In this document: one piece after another, positions 1 through 9,789 of the stretch
How positions within the stretch are numbered: the stretch's first letter is position 1
How the letters are laid out: each line of letters begins with the position of its first letter
Origin: JBKQVT01 sp963727245
Lineage (GTDB): Bacteria > Planctomycetota > Planctomycetia > Pirellulales > Thermoguttaceae
Length of the DNA stretch: 64,000 nucleotides
Assembly: GCA_963727245.1 (NCBI GenBank)
Contig: CAVSFO010000014.1
Location: 123,851 to 187,850 of the forward strand
Direction: 5' to 3'
Notes under the pieces: generated by a model
Databases searched by the model: none
Told to the model about the DNA's origin: nothing
The model's input: only the letters and a program-made list of their open reading frames with translations
Position numbers and translations under genes: made by a program

Positions 1-225
1 GAACTCATCTCGACAATCAACGCCCCGAACAGCCGTGAAAACGCGGTTAACCGGACGCTTTGTTCCGCATCCTAGCTGCTCCTATCGGTCCGGCGGGCAC
101 TACCTCGCCCCTAACGGCTCCCCTGGCCGGCTGGGGCAGCAGAGCGAAATTCACCATCGGCGGTACCCCTCGGCTGCCCTTGTCTCCTTGATTCCCTCTT
201 TCTCCCCTTCCCTGGAGGATCTTCG

Positions 226-1169
226 ATGAGCAGTGTGACCAATGAACCCGTTTCCCGAGCGTCGACTGCCGCTGCGCAACGCATGCGCACCACGATGGCG
301 GCCGTCCGTGTTTCCCTCTCCTGGTTTGGAACCAGGAAGACTTGACGGCCGAACAGAAACAGGAGGCGGCCGAGCCGTTCGGCACCGACGCCCGCTTCCT
401 GAGTGCCGGCAAGCGGCTGCTCGATACGTCGCACCCGGCCTACAAGGCGGTCACGGCCGTCCGCGGCAAGGTGATCGCGTATTGGAAGTCAATGAGCCTT
501 CCCTATCCGGAGCCGGGCATCCGCCTCATTCGGCAGGGCACGATCGACGAGTTTGCCGCCACGATGCGGGAGTTCCAGGAAGAACTGGCCGAGGCTGTCG
601 AAAACCTCGACCGCCAGTATAGCGAGTTGAAGGGTACGGCACGGCAGCGGCTCGGGTCGCTGTTCAACGCCGCGGACTATCCCGAGTCGCTGCGAGGGCT
701 ATTTTCCGTGGAGTTCGATTTCCCTAGTGTCGAGCCGCCAGACTATTTGCAGGAACCCAACCCGCAGCTCTACGAAGACGAGTGCCGCCGGGTGCAGTCC
801 CGTTTCGACGAAGCCGTCCGCTTGGCCGAGGAGGCGTTCACCGCCGAGCTGTCCAAGATCATCAGCCACCTGGCCGAACGACTCTCGGGCCAGGAAGACG
901 GCAATCCGAAAACCTTCAGGAATTCGGCAGTCGAAAACCTCACCGAGTTCTTCGGGCGGTTCCGGGAACTCAACGTCCGTTCCAACGACCAGCTCGACCC
1001 GCTTGTCGGTCAGGCGCAGCGGGTCATCCGGGGCGTCGCGCCTCAAGACCTCCGCGACAACGCCGGTCTGCGGAAGCACGTGGCCACGGAAATGTCCCGC
1101 GTGCAGAGCGTGCTGGATGGCCTTTTGGTAGATCGCCCCCGCCGCAACATCCTCCGCCGGCCGAAGTGA
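226..1169 (+). CDS. Conserved hypothetical protein, frameshifted near its N-terminus
   Basis: An ATG at 226 follows a GGAGGATC-type ribosome binding site and reads about 38 codons (ending SLSWFGTRKT) into a stop at about 340. The next frame continues without a gap as TAEQKQEAAEPFG to 1169. Restoring one base gives ...RKTLTAEQK..., so I treat this as one protein of about 314 residues. It is mostly charged and helical with heptad-like stretches (residues about 70-150 and 160-240 of the second part), and has no signal peptide or membrane segment. The family is not identified with certainty; overall character recalls DUF3150-type proteins of phage or island gene sets, which is a guess. The two small genes downstream lie on the same strand and may be co-transcribed. 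Confidence 0.6.
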
Positions 1170-1174
1170 CGGTG

Positions 1175-1432
1175 ATGGCCATGCAGATCATCATCGCGGC
1201 CGGCGGGGCTGTCCGGTGCATCTATGGCGAGGCGATTGACCTTGCGATGCTGGGCAGCCCTACCATTACCCGCGCATCGCACGTCGAGCCGGACCAGCAG
1301 GGACGCTGGTCGGCTGATCTTTCGCCGGTGGGTGGTCCCGTGCTTCGCGACTTTGCCACCCGCAGCGAGGCCCTGGCGGCTGAGCAGGCGTGGTTGGAAA
1401 CCAACTGGCTCTGCCGCTTGGGCGGCCGTTAG
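1175..1432 (+). CDS. Small hypothetical protein (85 aa)
   Basis: The start is an ATG six bases after the previous stop, with a second in-frame ATG at 1181. The protein is acidic and soluble. It begins with a short beta-like stretch (QIIIAAGGAVRCIYGEAIDL) and ends with an AEQAWLETNWL helix. The close spacing suggests co-expression with the gene at 226-1169. I recognise no family. Codon use and GC match the surroundings, which supports a real gene, but the function is unknown. Confidence 0.5.
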   Translation: MAMQIIIAAGGAVRCIYGEAIDLAMLGSPTITRASHVEPDQQGRWSADLSPVGGPVLRDFATRSEALAAEQAWLETNWLCRLGGR

Positions 1433-1463
1433 CCAGCCTTCATTTCCTATTCCCCCCTTTCCC

Positions 1464-1733
1464 ATGGTGACCCTCTTGATGATCGCTACCCTTGCATCCC
1501 TGTCCCTGTTGGATCAATGGCGCCGGCGCCTGGGCGGCCGCCGCCACCGCCGTACGCAGCCCCGGCCTCTGGCCGCGATGGGCTACCTGACCAATGGCCT
1601 GGTGATCGACGGCCTCATCGCGGTCGAGAAGCTGTGCATAGTAATACTGTGTGACGAGCCGATCGGACCCCGGCATTGTGCGCTCCGGCTGTTCGCCAAT
1701 CTTGAGCGGTTGGAGGGCCAGTCGTGGTCATGA
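1464..1733 (+). CDS. Small hypothetical protein with hydrophobic N-terminus (89 aa)
   Basis: An ATG at 1464 opens a hydrophobic stretch (MVTLLMIATLASLSLLDQW), then an arginine-rich linker and a soluble C-terminal half. It could be a short membrane-anchored protein. It follows the previous small gene on the same strand by about 30 bases, and its 3' end overlaps the convergent flavodoxin gene by a few bases. No family was recognised, and the coding status rests only on position and plausible composition. Confidence 0.35.
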   Translation: MVTLLMIATLASLSLLDQWRRRLGGRRHRRTQPRPLAAMGYLTNGLVIDGLIAVEKLCIVILCDEPIGPRHCALRLFANLERLEGQSWS

Positions 1734-2501
1734 GGTCGATGGCGAGCGCGGCTTGACCACGCTGCCCGGGCTGTTGGCATTCAGTCGCAGCGCCATCTCC
1801 GCCACACGACGGCCGAGGTTCTTGACGGTGGCGATGCCTTCCACGTCGCGGGCGATGTCGGGCGTCGGCCCCGCGCTGACGGCGGGATTGCCGCCCCAGA
1901 CCGTCCCGCCCCAATGGCCCGTCGGCGGGGCATCGCCCACCACGATCATCTGCTGCGACATCAGCGCCACTTGCACCGATCGAATCGTCAGTTCCAGTCC
2001 GCCGTTCCGCGCACCGCCCACCGCCAAGACGCCGCCCACCTTATTGGCCAGCATCTTGTCCTTGTGGAACACGATGCAACGATCCAAAAACGCCTTGCAG
2101 AGCGACGACATATTGCCGAAGTAGACCGGGGTGCCGAGGATGATCCCCGCCACCAAGGGTGAGGAGAGCTTCGGCACCAGACCTGGAAAATCGTCGCGTT
2201 CGCCCGCCGCCAGGGAGACCCCTGCGGCCACTTCGCCGGGAATCTTGCACCCTGCCAGTTCGATGAGTTCGACTTCGATTCGCCCGTCAGTCGCCGCGAC
2301 TGCGTCGAGGCAGATGCTCAGGGCGGCAGCCGTACTCTTGCCCTTGCGCGGGCTGCAACAGATGCCGAGGATCTTGATGGGCCGCGGTTGTGCGGCGTGC
2401 TCAGCCTCGCTGGGAGCAGCCGCGATCGTTGCAGTGCTGCCGAGCACGGCCGCAGTCGCAGCAGTGCCGAGAAATCCACGGCGGGTCAGGTCCGATGGCA
2501 T
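1728..2501 (-). CDS. Tat-exported flavodoxin/NADPH-dependent FMN reductase-like protein
   Basis: This 257-residue protein begins with a twin-arginine signal (SDLTRRGFLGTAATAAVLG), so it is probably exported folded with its cofactor. The mature part has the flavodoxin-fold signature of PF03358: KILGICCSPRKGKST near residue 46 (FMN phosphate loop), LVAGIILGTPVYFGNMSS near residue 120, and a third sheet with VGGVLAVGGARNGG near residue 155. The ATG at 2501 is preceded by AAGGAGC at good spacing, so longer in-frame starts were rejected. The likely role is flavin-dependent electron transfer outside the cytoplasm; the substrate cannot be deduced. It is monocistronic and converges on the small genes to its left. 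Confidence 0.8.
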   Translation of the reverse strand: MPSDLTRRGFLGTAATAAVLGSTATIAAAPSEAEHAAQPRPIKILGICCSPRKGKSTAAALSICLDAVAATDGRIEVELIELAGCKIPGEVAAGVSLAAGERDDFPGLVPKLSSPLVAGIILGTPVYFGNMSSLCKAFLDRCIVFHKDKMLANKVGGVLAVGGARNGGLELTIRSVQVALMSQQMIVVGDAPPTGHWGGTVWGGNPAVSAGPTPDIARDVEGIATVKNLGRRVAEMALRLNANSPGSVVKPRSPSTS

Positions 2502-2709
2502 AGCAAGCTCCTTGCAAATGAGTACGGCCGGATTGCACCACGACAGCGTTGATTGTATCCCTGGTCCGGCAGCGCGGCTAGGCGAGTCCGACCGGGGCGA
2601 TTCGCGTGTCGCCGCCGTTGCCGAAGGAGCCCTCACGGAACTGCGCCCGGCCCACAGTGCGGTAATCAGCCCCTGACCGCAGCGCCTGCATTACCGTGTG
2701 GGCTGCCCC

Positions 2710-2841
2710 AGCGGTGAGATTTCGCCCAGTCATGCGACGGGCATCGCCGATCAGATCCTCGACCCGGCAGCGCCACAGTCGCGTCGTCTTGTCTTCGCTG
2801 CGTGTGGCCAACCAGCGGCCGTCAGGCTGAGCGGAAGGCGG
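2710..2841 (-). pseudogene. WD40-repeat C-terminal remnant
   Basis: About 42 codons read AQPDGRWLATRSEDKTTRLW and then a tail ending RRMTGRNLT. This is the usual last blade plus C-terminal tail of planctomycete WD40 proteins. It lies just downstream of, and in another frame from, the WD40 part of the large protein at 2964-5998, with no start of its own. It is most simply the decayed end of that gene, or of an older tandem copy. Confidence 0.55.
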
Positions 2842-2963
2842 AGGGCATCTTGCGCCTGCCGCACGCCGAAAGCGAAGCGTCGGGGCCACCCGCGCTCCGG
2901 CCGATTTAAGAATTCCGATCCTTGGCTCCTTCGAGCCTTTCTCCCTTGGCCGTACCTCCCTTG

Positions 2964-5900
2964 TCAATACCGAGCCTGTCCCGTTTTCTCCTCCGGCCCC
3001 GCGTCCCAGACCTTCACCGTCTTGTCGTAGCTGCCCGAGGCAATCCGCCGGCCGTCCGGGCTGAAGGCCACGCTCCTAACCCGTTCTGTGTGTCCCTTGA
3101 GTGTGATGGTTTCCTGGCCCGTCGCCGCGTCCCAGACCGTCAGCGTCTTGTCAACGCTTCCCGAGACGATCCGCCGGCTGTCCGGGCTGAAGGCCACGTT
3201 CCAAACCTCATCCGTGTGTCCTTTGAGCGTCAGGGTTTCCCGGCCCGTCGCCGCATCCCAGACCTTCAGCGTCCTGTCATGGCTGCCCGAGACAATTCGC
3301 CGGCCGTCCGGGCTGAAGGCCACACTATCAATCGGCTCTGTGTGTCCTTTGAGCGCGAGGGTCTCCTGGCCCGTCGCGCTATCCCAGACCTTCACCGTAT
3401 CGTCGGCGCCGCCCGAGACGATCCGCCGGCCGTCCGGGCTGAAGGCCACGCTCCTAACCGTAGCAGTGTGTCCCAAGAGCACCATTCTCCGCTTACATAA
3501 GCTTGTCCATAGGTAGCGGTGCTCCCAGCCGCGAAGATCCAAAGCACACGCCCCCAGTAACTCCTCTGCGTGCGCGACATCACCGTCAGCGAGTTCGCGT
3601 TGTGCGACGCCAATCTTGACGATGTATTCGGCCGTGCGGGCTCGCAGCAACTCCGTGTCGGCTCGCGCCTTTGCTTTCACGGCCTCTTTGGTCTCGCTTT
3701 CCGCCTTGCGGGCATTTTCATCAGCCCGCTTGGCGTAAGCGGTGGCGGCCCTGGCATTTTCGTCCGCCCGCTTGGCATTTGCGTTCGCGCGTTTGGCCAT
3801 GACGCCGGCCGTCAAGGCGCCGGCGACGGCCACAAGGGTCAGTACGCACAGGGCGGCGATCGTGCCGCGGCGCAGGCGGGTCCGCCGCCGTGCCGCCGCC
3901 AGCGAGTCCGCAATGAACTCCCCCTCGGCCGTGTCCAAGGGAAAGCCGGCCGATTGCAGTTGCAGCCCCTCCTCCAGCGGCTTGCCGGGCTGGAGCAGGA
4001 GATCGGCCCGACGCCCCTCCTGAACCCAATGCGCCGCTTCGGCGCCGACGCGGCCGCGAATCCGCAGCAACTCCCGGTCGTCCCGCAGCCAGTCCGCCAA
4101 CGGCTGCCAACGGCTCAGCAGCGCCTCGTGACTGATCTCGACCACCGGCGTGCCATCCTGGGCCTGCTTGGCGGTCAGCAGCCGCGCGGCAACGAAGGCG
4201 TCGACCAACTGCCGCGCCGGCGATGTCCGGGAGCCCGCTTCAAGGAGCCCGCCTCCGCCGCTCTCCGGCACGTCGAACAGTGCCAGCGGGGCCTGTTTGC
4301 GCGTGGGGCTCTCCTCGTCGTCGCCGCCCCGATCGTAACCAGTTGGCGAAAAACATGGGGCAGCGCCGACTGGGCGGCTGCGGGCAGCCCCGCAAAGACC
4401 TCGTCGGCCCGCCGCGCCAGCGCCCCTTCCATGCCGCCCAGGTCGCGATACGCCTGCAACGTCAGGACGTTTCCCGAGCGGAGCCGGTAAAGCTCATCGA
4501 GCGTGAACTCCAGCAGCGGCAGGCTGTCGCGGTTGGCCGCCGCCGCGTCGCGCAGCAGATCGTCCAGCCGCTGGCCGGTCTGCAAATCCTCTGGCTCGAA
4601 CTGCAAGCCGGCCGCCAGCGTCGGACGCCGCACCAGTTGGGCAATCTCGGCGGCCTCCGGCGGCTGCACGTCGTATTGCCCCGAGCCCGCCTTCAAGTCC
4701 ACCAGCGCGGGAATCTCCGCGCAGCGGTGATAGAAGTCGCTCCGTAGGGTGGCGATGACCCACGTCTGGCCGCTTTGGGCCAGGGCAGAAATCGCGCGGA
4801 AGAAAGCCGCGCGGTGGTCCGGCGAGAGGTCGTCGGCGGTGAACAGCTCTTCGAGTTGATCGAGGACCAGGACGAACCTGGCGGCGGGCTGCACGGGCGA
4901 AGAGTCGGCCTTTACCAGGTGGCTGGCGGCCTGGGCCAGGGCCCCTTTAATCAGGTACGGAGCGGCCTCGGGCTGGCCGCGCAACATGCCCGCCAGTTGC
5001 TCGACCGTGGTGCCGTCGCTGGCCAGCTCGGGCAGGGCCTCCTCGCGCCTCAGGGCCGCCGCCAGGCCGTCGAACAGATCGCCCGCGCGTTCCCCCGGCC
5101 GCATGATGGTCCTTCGCCAGAGGCCGACCCCTTCGACCACCCCGGGCTCGACGAGGTCGGACAAGACGCCGGCCCGGACCAGCGAGGACTTGCCGCAACC
5201 GCTGACGCCCAGGACGAGGAGAAAGGCTCGCCCCTCGGCCGCTTGCCGCTTCAGGCGTTCGAGGATTTCGCCGATCGTGCGGGTGCGACCGAAGAAAACG
5301 GCGTGGTGCTGGAACTCGAAGACTTGCAGCCCGCGGAAGGGACTGCCCTCGGTCCACGTCGGCCGCAGGACCGGCTCGCGGCCGGCGAGGCTGATGCCGA
5401 GCTTCTGCAAGCGATCTTGGATCAGCTTGCGAAGATGCTCTTCCAGCCGGGTCTCAAAATCGGCGGCGTTTTCAAAGGGCTGGAAGGCGGCGATCAGCGT
5501 GCCGTCCTCGCCGTGAAAAAACCGTTGCACAAATTCATCCAGCAATTCCTTCTGCCGAAGGGCCTGACGTGCCGCCTGGGTGTCTTCCAAGCTCACCAGC
5601 GGCTTGGCCGTCTTGCGGTACACCAGCAGATCGGGCACTCCGTGTTGCTTACGCCCTTCCAGGGCGTCTTCAAACTCGAACTCCGTGCCGGAGTTGTACG
5701 GCGAGCCGTCTGGCCGTTTCAATTGCTGCGGCAATCGCGTGCCCAGCCGCGACCAGAGAATGCAGACGACGATATCCGTTTCTGCCGGCCGCGTGATCTG
5801 CGTTTGAAAATCGCCGCTGGCCAGCAAGGGCTCGTGTTCCCAGAGGATCGTTTCGATCTTCGCGTCGGGAGCGAACTCGGCGGCCAGGCGGTCGAGGACT

Positions 5901-5998
5901 CGCTTGGCGATGAGCCGTTCCTCGGCCACGTCGCCGGGCGACGACACGAAGATTGTCAGCCGCGGAAGATCAACGGATTGGGGCAGGTTTCCGCTCAC
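2964..5998 (-). CDS. nSTAND1-type NTPase with N-terminal DUF4062/TIR-like domain and C-terminal WD40 repeats (frameshifted)
   Basis: The protein is about 1,010 residues once one frameshift near 4330 is repaired (GGGGCGGCGACG needs one more G, giving GAGDDEESPTR). Residues 12-130 resemble DUF4062/TIR-like effector domains (LTIFVSSPGDVAEERL, TDIVVCILWSRLGT). Residues about 218-600 are an nSTAND1 P-loop NTPase with Walker A GVSGCGKSS at 264-272 and Walker B FVLVLDQLEELF near 380. A membrane helix (ALCVLTLVAVAGALTAGVM), an Ala/Lys/Arg/Glu coiled coil and four WD40 repeats follow. The WD repeats are nearly identical at a 126-bp period, so they arose recently, and four blades fall short of a full propeller. 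STAND proteins couple sensing to oligomerisation; a defence or signalling role is inferred. Confidence 0.75.
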
Positions 5999-6164
5999 AG
6001 ATTCCCCCCACAGTGGTCCAGCGAGTCTTTACAACCGCAACGGGTGGAAACCGCGCCGCCTGCGTCCACCCGACAGGGGCATGAACAGTTACTGGACTGC
6101 CTGACCCTATTGATAACTCTGTACTCGCTCGCCGTCAAGGAGTTGCGAGATTCGCTGTCCAGGC

Positions 6165-7421
6165 TTAGCACGCCGGCCCGCCAGGGGTAGTCCGAGCCAG
6201 CGCCAGCGATAGTAGAAAGCCCGCGCTGACGAACCCCATGCCAAACAGGAACGAGCAGGTCGAAGCGGTTGGGCCGCAGTGGTCTTTCAACAAGGCCACC
6301 AATTGCGGCCCGGCGACGCCCGCGGCCGACCAGGCCGTCAGGAGCGAGCCGTAGACTGCGGCCATCCGTCGCGCACCGAAGGTATCCAGGACGAAGGCGG
6401 GGACGGTGCCGAAGCCGCCCCCGTAGCAGAGCAGAATATAACACACCAGCGCGCCGAACAGCCACGGACGGCTGGTCGTCGCCAGCAGGGCGAAGGCGGC
6501 GATCTGGCTCAGCAGCATCACGCGGAACGTCGTGAGCCGTCCCAGACGATCGGAAAGACCTCCCCAGAACATGCGTCCCAAGCCATTGAACAGGGAGCTG
6601 ACGGCAATCAGCGTGGCGCCGTGGGCCGCCAAGGTCTCTGCCGAGAGCGAAGGCTGTATCGACTTCCACAGGTCCTGAAACAGCGGCGACTGAAAGCTGA
6701 TGATCGAGATGCCGGCAATGATGTTGCAGAAGAAGATGCCCCAGATCAGCAAGAACCGCCCGGAGAGGAGCGCGGCGGCAATCGAGCCGGACCGAGCGGC
6801 GTCGGCAGCAAGGGTTCCTGCTGCCGGGCTTGGTTTCGGCGATTCCGGCGCAGGCGGATTCCGCAGCGGTAGGGCGACCAGGACGCTCGTTCCTCCCAAG
6901 GCGATCCCCAGCCAGGCGAAGACGGCCACGAGGTCGCCGTGGGCCAACCCGCTGAGCAAGGGGGCAACGCACTTGCTCATCAGCAGGGCCCCGAAGCCGA
7001 AGCCCATGATCACAATCCCGGTGGCCAGTCCCTTGCGGTCGGGGAACCACTTGGCCACTGTGGCCACCGGGGTGACATAGCCAAGCCCCAATCCGCAGCC
7101 GCCCACGATTCCATAGCCCACGTACAGCAGCGGCAGGGATCGGCAACGCAGCGCCGCAGCCGCCACGAGGTATCCCAGCCCGAAGAGCACCCCACCGGCA
7201 GCCGCCAGCCTTCGCGGGCCGAAGCGGGGGAGCACGACGCCGCCCCAGGCGGCCGTCAGGCCCAGACAACAAATGGCCAGGCTAAAGGTCCAACTTACCT
7301 GGGAATTGGTCCAGTGGTATCCCTCGACCAATGGTTTCTGGAAGTAGCTCCAGGCATAGACGGTACCCAGGCACAGTTGCAGGATGGTTCCTGCGGCAAT
7401 GATCAGCCAGCGGCCACGCAC
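6165..7421 (-). CDS. MFS transporter, OFA (oxalate/formate antiporter-like) family
   Basis: This 418-residue integral membrane protein has 12 predicted helices. Family signatures are the first helix region (LCLGTVYAWSYFQKPL), the SQVSWTFSLAICCLG segment, the MFS loop PDRKGLATGI between helices 4 and 5, and a second-half repeat with WGGLSDRLGR. OFA members exchange small carboxylates across the inner membrane; the substrate here is unknown. It stands alone between the nSTAND gene and the sialate esterase, and its start lies in a stretch with a TTTATAG-like -10 element upstream on the minus strand. Confidence 0.85.
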   Translation of the reverse strand: MRGRWLIIAAGTILQLCLGTVYAWSYFQKPLVEGYHWTNSQVSWTFSLAICCLGLTAAWGGVVLPRFGPRRLAAAGGVLFGLGYLVAAAALRCRSLPLLYVGYGIVGGCGLGLGYVTPVATVAKWFPDRKGLATGIVIMGFGFGALLMSKCVAPLLSGLAHGDLVAVFAWLGIALGGTSVLVALPLRNPPAPESPKPSPAAGTLAADAARSGSIAAALLSGRFLLIWGIFFCNIIAGISIISFQSPLFQDLWKSIQPSLSAETLAAHGATLIAVSSLFNGLGRMFWGGLSDRLGRLTTFRVMLLSQIAAFALLATTSRPWLFGALVCYILLCYGGGFGTVPAFVLDTFGARRMAAVYGSLLTAWSAAGVAGPQLVALLKDHCGPTASTCSFLFGMGFVSAGFLLSLALARTTPGGPAC

Positions 7422-7866
7422 TTTGCACGTCGTTTTCTATAAAGCATTGTCGCAGGTGGAGCGGAGAAGGGCTGAACATACCGCGATTTTTTCGGGAAAT
7501 CAAGGGGGTACGTGCGCGGAGAACCTATCTTGAAACCCCTTGGCGTGCAGTGCGACAGGCCACGGTAAAAGGATTGCCACGCCGGCAGCGTGTTGGGACG
7601 GACTGGCCAACGCCAACGAAGGTACGACCGGCCGCATAGGAAGCCTGACAACAACGGTGAACAACACCACGGAGGAAACGATCTTCGGTCTGGCGGGCCG
7701 TGATGGGGAAAGGTGCGAGGACAAGGACCGGTTGACGTGGGGCTAGCCGGATACAACAATGGAGCCGGCGTGCCCACCGGTCATCCCTTGCCCCGCTCCG
7801 GCCAATGGCGGGGAATGCTGCCATCCCGCCCCCCGAACCACATCCCGCCAACCAGAGAGGTCTGCC
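7422..7866. other. Intergenic region between divergent genes
   Basis: About 440 bases separate the divergent MFS transporter and sialate esterase genes. Short open frames here lack ribosome binding sites and domain signal. The region probably carries both promoters, but no clear -35/-10 pair or operator stands out. Confidence 0.4.
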
Positions 7867-9276
7867 GTGAAGAAGTACCTGTTGTGGTGCCTCGTTGTCG
7901 TCTGCCTGCTGGTCGCATTGTCCACCGCGCCCCAGGCCCAGGCCGACGTCAAGCTGCCCAAGGTGATCGGCAGCCACATGGTGTTGCAACGCGACCGGCC
8001 GCTGCCGATCTGGGGCTGGGCCGATCCCGGCGAAGAGGTTACTGTCAAGCTCGACGAGGCGATCAGCACGGCCAAGGCCGACGCCCAGGGCAACTGGAAG
8101 GTGGTGCTGCCGGCCACGAAGGCGGATGGCAAAGTCCACCGCATGATCGTCAGCGGCAAGAACAAGATCGAGCTGGACGACATCCTCATCGGCGACGTGT
8201 GGCTGGGGTCTGGCCAGTCGAACATGGAACTGGGTTTGGCAGGCAGCACGGGAGGCAAGGAGGCAGCGGCGGCAGCCAACTACCCGCAGATACGCCTGCT
8301 GAACGTCGAGAAGGTGCAGGCGACGCAACCGGCCAGGGACATCGTGGTGGCTGGCGGTGCCAGGGGAAAGGACGGGCAGCCGGCCCCGACCCGCCCGGTC
8401 TGGAAGGTCTGCACCCCGCAGAGTGCGCCAGGCTGCTCCGCCGTGCTCTACTACTTCGGACAGCGGTTGCACAAAGACCTCGACGTGCCCGTGGGCCTGA
8501 TCAACGATTCCTGGAGCGGCTCGGCCATCGAGCCCTGGACGGTCGTGGGCAAGAAGGGTGGCGAAATGTACAACGGCATGATCGCGCCGGTGAAGCCCTT
8601 GGCGATCCGCGGCGCCATCTGGTATCAGGGCGAAACCAATGCCATCCAGAGGAACCGCTCGGAGGAGTATTACGACAAGATGAAGGCCCTCATCGAGGGT
8701 TGGCGACAGGTCTGGGGCTACGATTTCCCCTTCTACTTCGTCCAGATCGCGCCTTGCTCCGCCTACGCACCCGGCGCATTGCCCGCCCTCTGGGAGGCCC
8801 AGGTAGCCAGCCTGAAAATCCCGAAGACGGGCATGGCGGTGACGACCGACCTGGTGGACAACGTTGCGGACATGCACCCCAGGAACAAGTTCGACGTCGG
8901 CAACCGGCTGGCCCTGTGGGCGCTGGCCAAGGAGTATGGCAAGAAAGACCTGGTGTACTCCGGGCCGCTCTACAAATCGATGAAGATCGAGGGGAGCAAG
9001 ATCCGACTTACGTTCGCCCACGTCGGCGGCGGCCTGAAGTTGCGCGGCGGCAAGCCGCTCAGCGAGTTCGAGGTCGCGGGCGCCGACGGCAGGTTCGTGC
9101 CCGCCATGGCCGCTATCGACGGCGACACGATCGTCGTCCGGGCCAAAGAGGTCGCCTCTCCCAGCCAGGCCCGCTTTGGCTGGCGGAACGTGGCCAATCC
9201 GAAGCTGGTCAACAAGGAGGGCCTGCCCGCCTCGCCGTTTCGGACCAGCAACTGGCAGGGCGGCACGGGCGAGTGA
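7867..9276 (+). CDS. Sialate O-acetylesterase-like secreted esterase
   Basis: This 469-residue protein starts at a GTG preceded by AGAGAGG at good spacing; an in-frame ATG at 7759 lacks such a site. Residues 1-24 form a Sec signal peptide (KKYLLWCLVVVCLLVALS, then AQA). The mature part begins LPKVIGSHMVLQRDRPLPIWG, as is usual for this family, followed by the SGNH block GSGQSNMEL with the catalytic serine, WYQGETNA, and the C-terminal PSQARFGWRN segment. It would remove O-acetyl groups from sugars (sialic acid or plant/algal glycans) in the periplasm. Planctomycetes encode many such esterases for polysaccharide use. No CAZyme or sulfatase partner is adjacent. Confidence 0.9.
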   Translation: MKKYLLWCLVVVCLLVALSTAPQAQADVKLPKVIGSHMVLQRDRPLPIWGWADPGEEVTVKLDEAISTAKADAQGNWKVVLPATKADGKVHRMIVSGKNKIELDDILIGDVWLGSGQSNMELGLAGSTGGKEAAAAANYPQIRLLNVEKVQATQPARDIVVAGGARGKDGQPAPTRPVWKVCTPQSAPGCSAVLYYFGQRLHKDLDVPVGLINDSWSGSAIEPWTVVGKKGGEMYNGMIAPVKPLAIRGAIWYQGETNAIQRNRSEEYYDKMKALIEGWRQVWGYDFPFYFVQIAPCSAYAPGALPALWEAQVASLKIPKTGMAVTTDLVDNVADMHPRNKFDVGNRLALWALAKEYGKKDLVYSGPLYKSMKIEGSKIRLTFAHVGGGLKLRGGKPLSEFEVAGADGRFVPAMAAIDGDTIVVRAKEVASPSQARFGWRNVANPKLVNKEGLPASPFRTSNWQGGTGE

Positions 9277-9336
9277 GCGCCGGTTGCCCTTCTGCAAGTA
9301 GACATTGTGCCATCACCGATGAGGAGATAAAGAAGC

Positions 9337-9600
9337 ATGGCCACAGCCGCCCCCGCTGCCAAGAAGCCTCTGACCAAGACTGAACTGCTCGCCAACATCG
9401 CCGCGCCACCGACGTGCCCAAGAAGCAGGTGGCCGCCGTGCTGGAAGCCGCGGCCGCCGAGATCAAGAAGAGCCTCGGCAACAAGGGCGCCGGCGTGATC
9501 GCGATCCCGGGGCTGGTGAAGATCGAAAGAAGATTCCTGCCCGGCCGGCGCAGAAGGGCGTTCCGAACCCGTTCACGCCGGGCGCCCCGACCTGTTCCTC
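9337..9600 (+). pseudogene. HU-family DNA-binding protein, twice frameshifted
   Basis: An ATG at 9337 with GAGGAG upstream starts MATAAPAAKKPLTKTELLANIA, an alanine/lysine-rich N-terminal extension as seen on planctomycete HU proteins. After a one-base loss near 9394 the family sequence continues in the next frame: VPKKQVAAVLEAAAAEIKKS and GAGVIAIPGLVKIE. A second one-base loss near 9522 moves PARPAQKGVPNPF to a third frame. HU compacts DNA. Either the gene is dead or both shifts are sequence errors. Confidence 0.7.
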
Positions 9601-9789
9601 GCGGCGGCCGAACGGCTGCCCGCCATTGGCTTGACTTCCCCGGGTCGCCCACTTAGACTGTATCGTGCTTGCCAAGGTGAAGAATCGTTTCGGTAGCATG
9701 GGTCACCTCAAGGGGTATCTGCTGAAAAGATGAAACTGCGTTGAACTCGTGAGCAAAGCATACCCGGCAGCGGTTCAAACGATTGGGAA

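Noticed and set aside
4320..4345. Programmed frameshift in the nSTAND gene
   Set aside because: There is no slippery heptamer or downstream structure, and similar single-base shifts occur in unrelated genes across the window, so error or mutation is more likely.
4775..6190. A 471-codon plus-strand open frame
   Set aside because: It is the reverse shadow of the nSTAND NTPase region, whose Walker motifs are on the minus strand.
7525..9297. A 590-codon minus-strand open frame
   Set aside because: It is antisense to the sialate esterase, which has a signal peptide and an SGNH motif.
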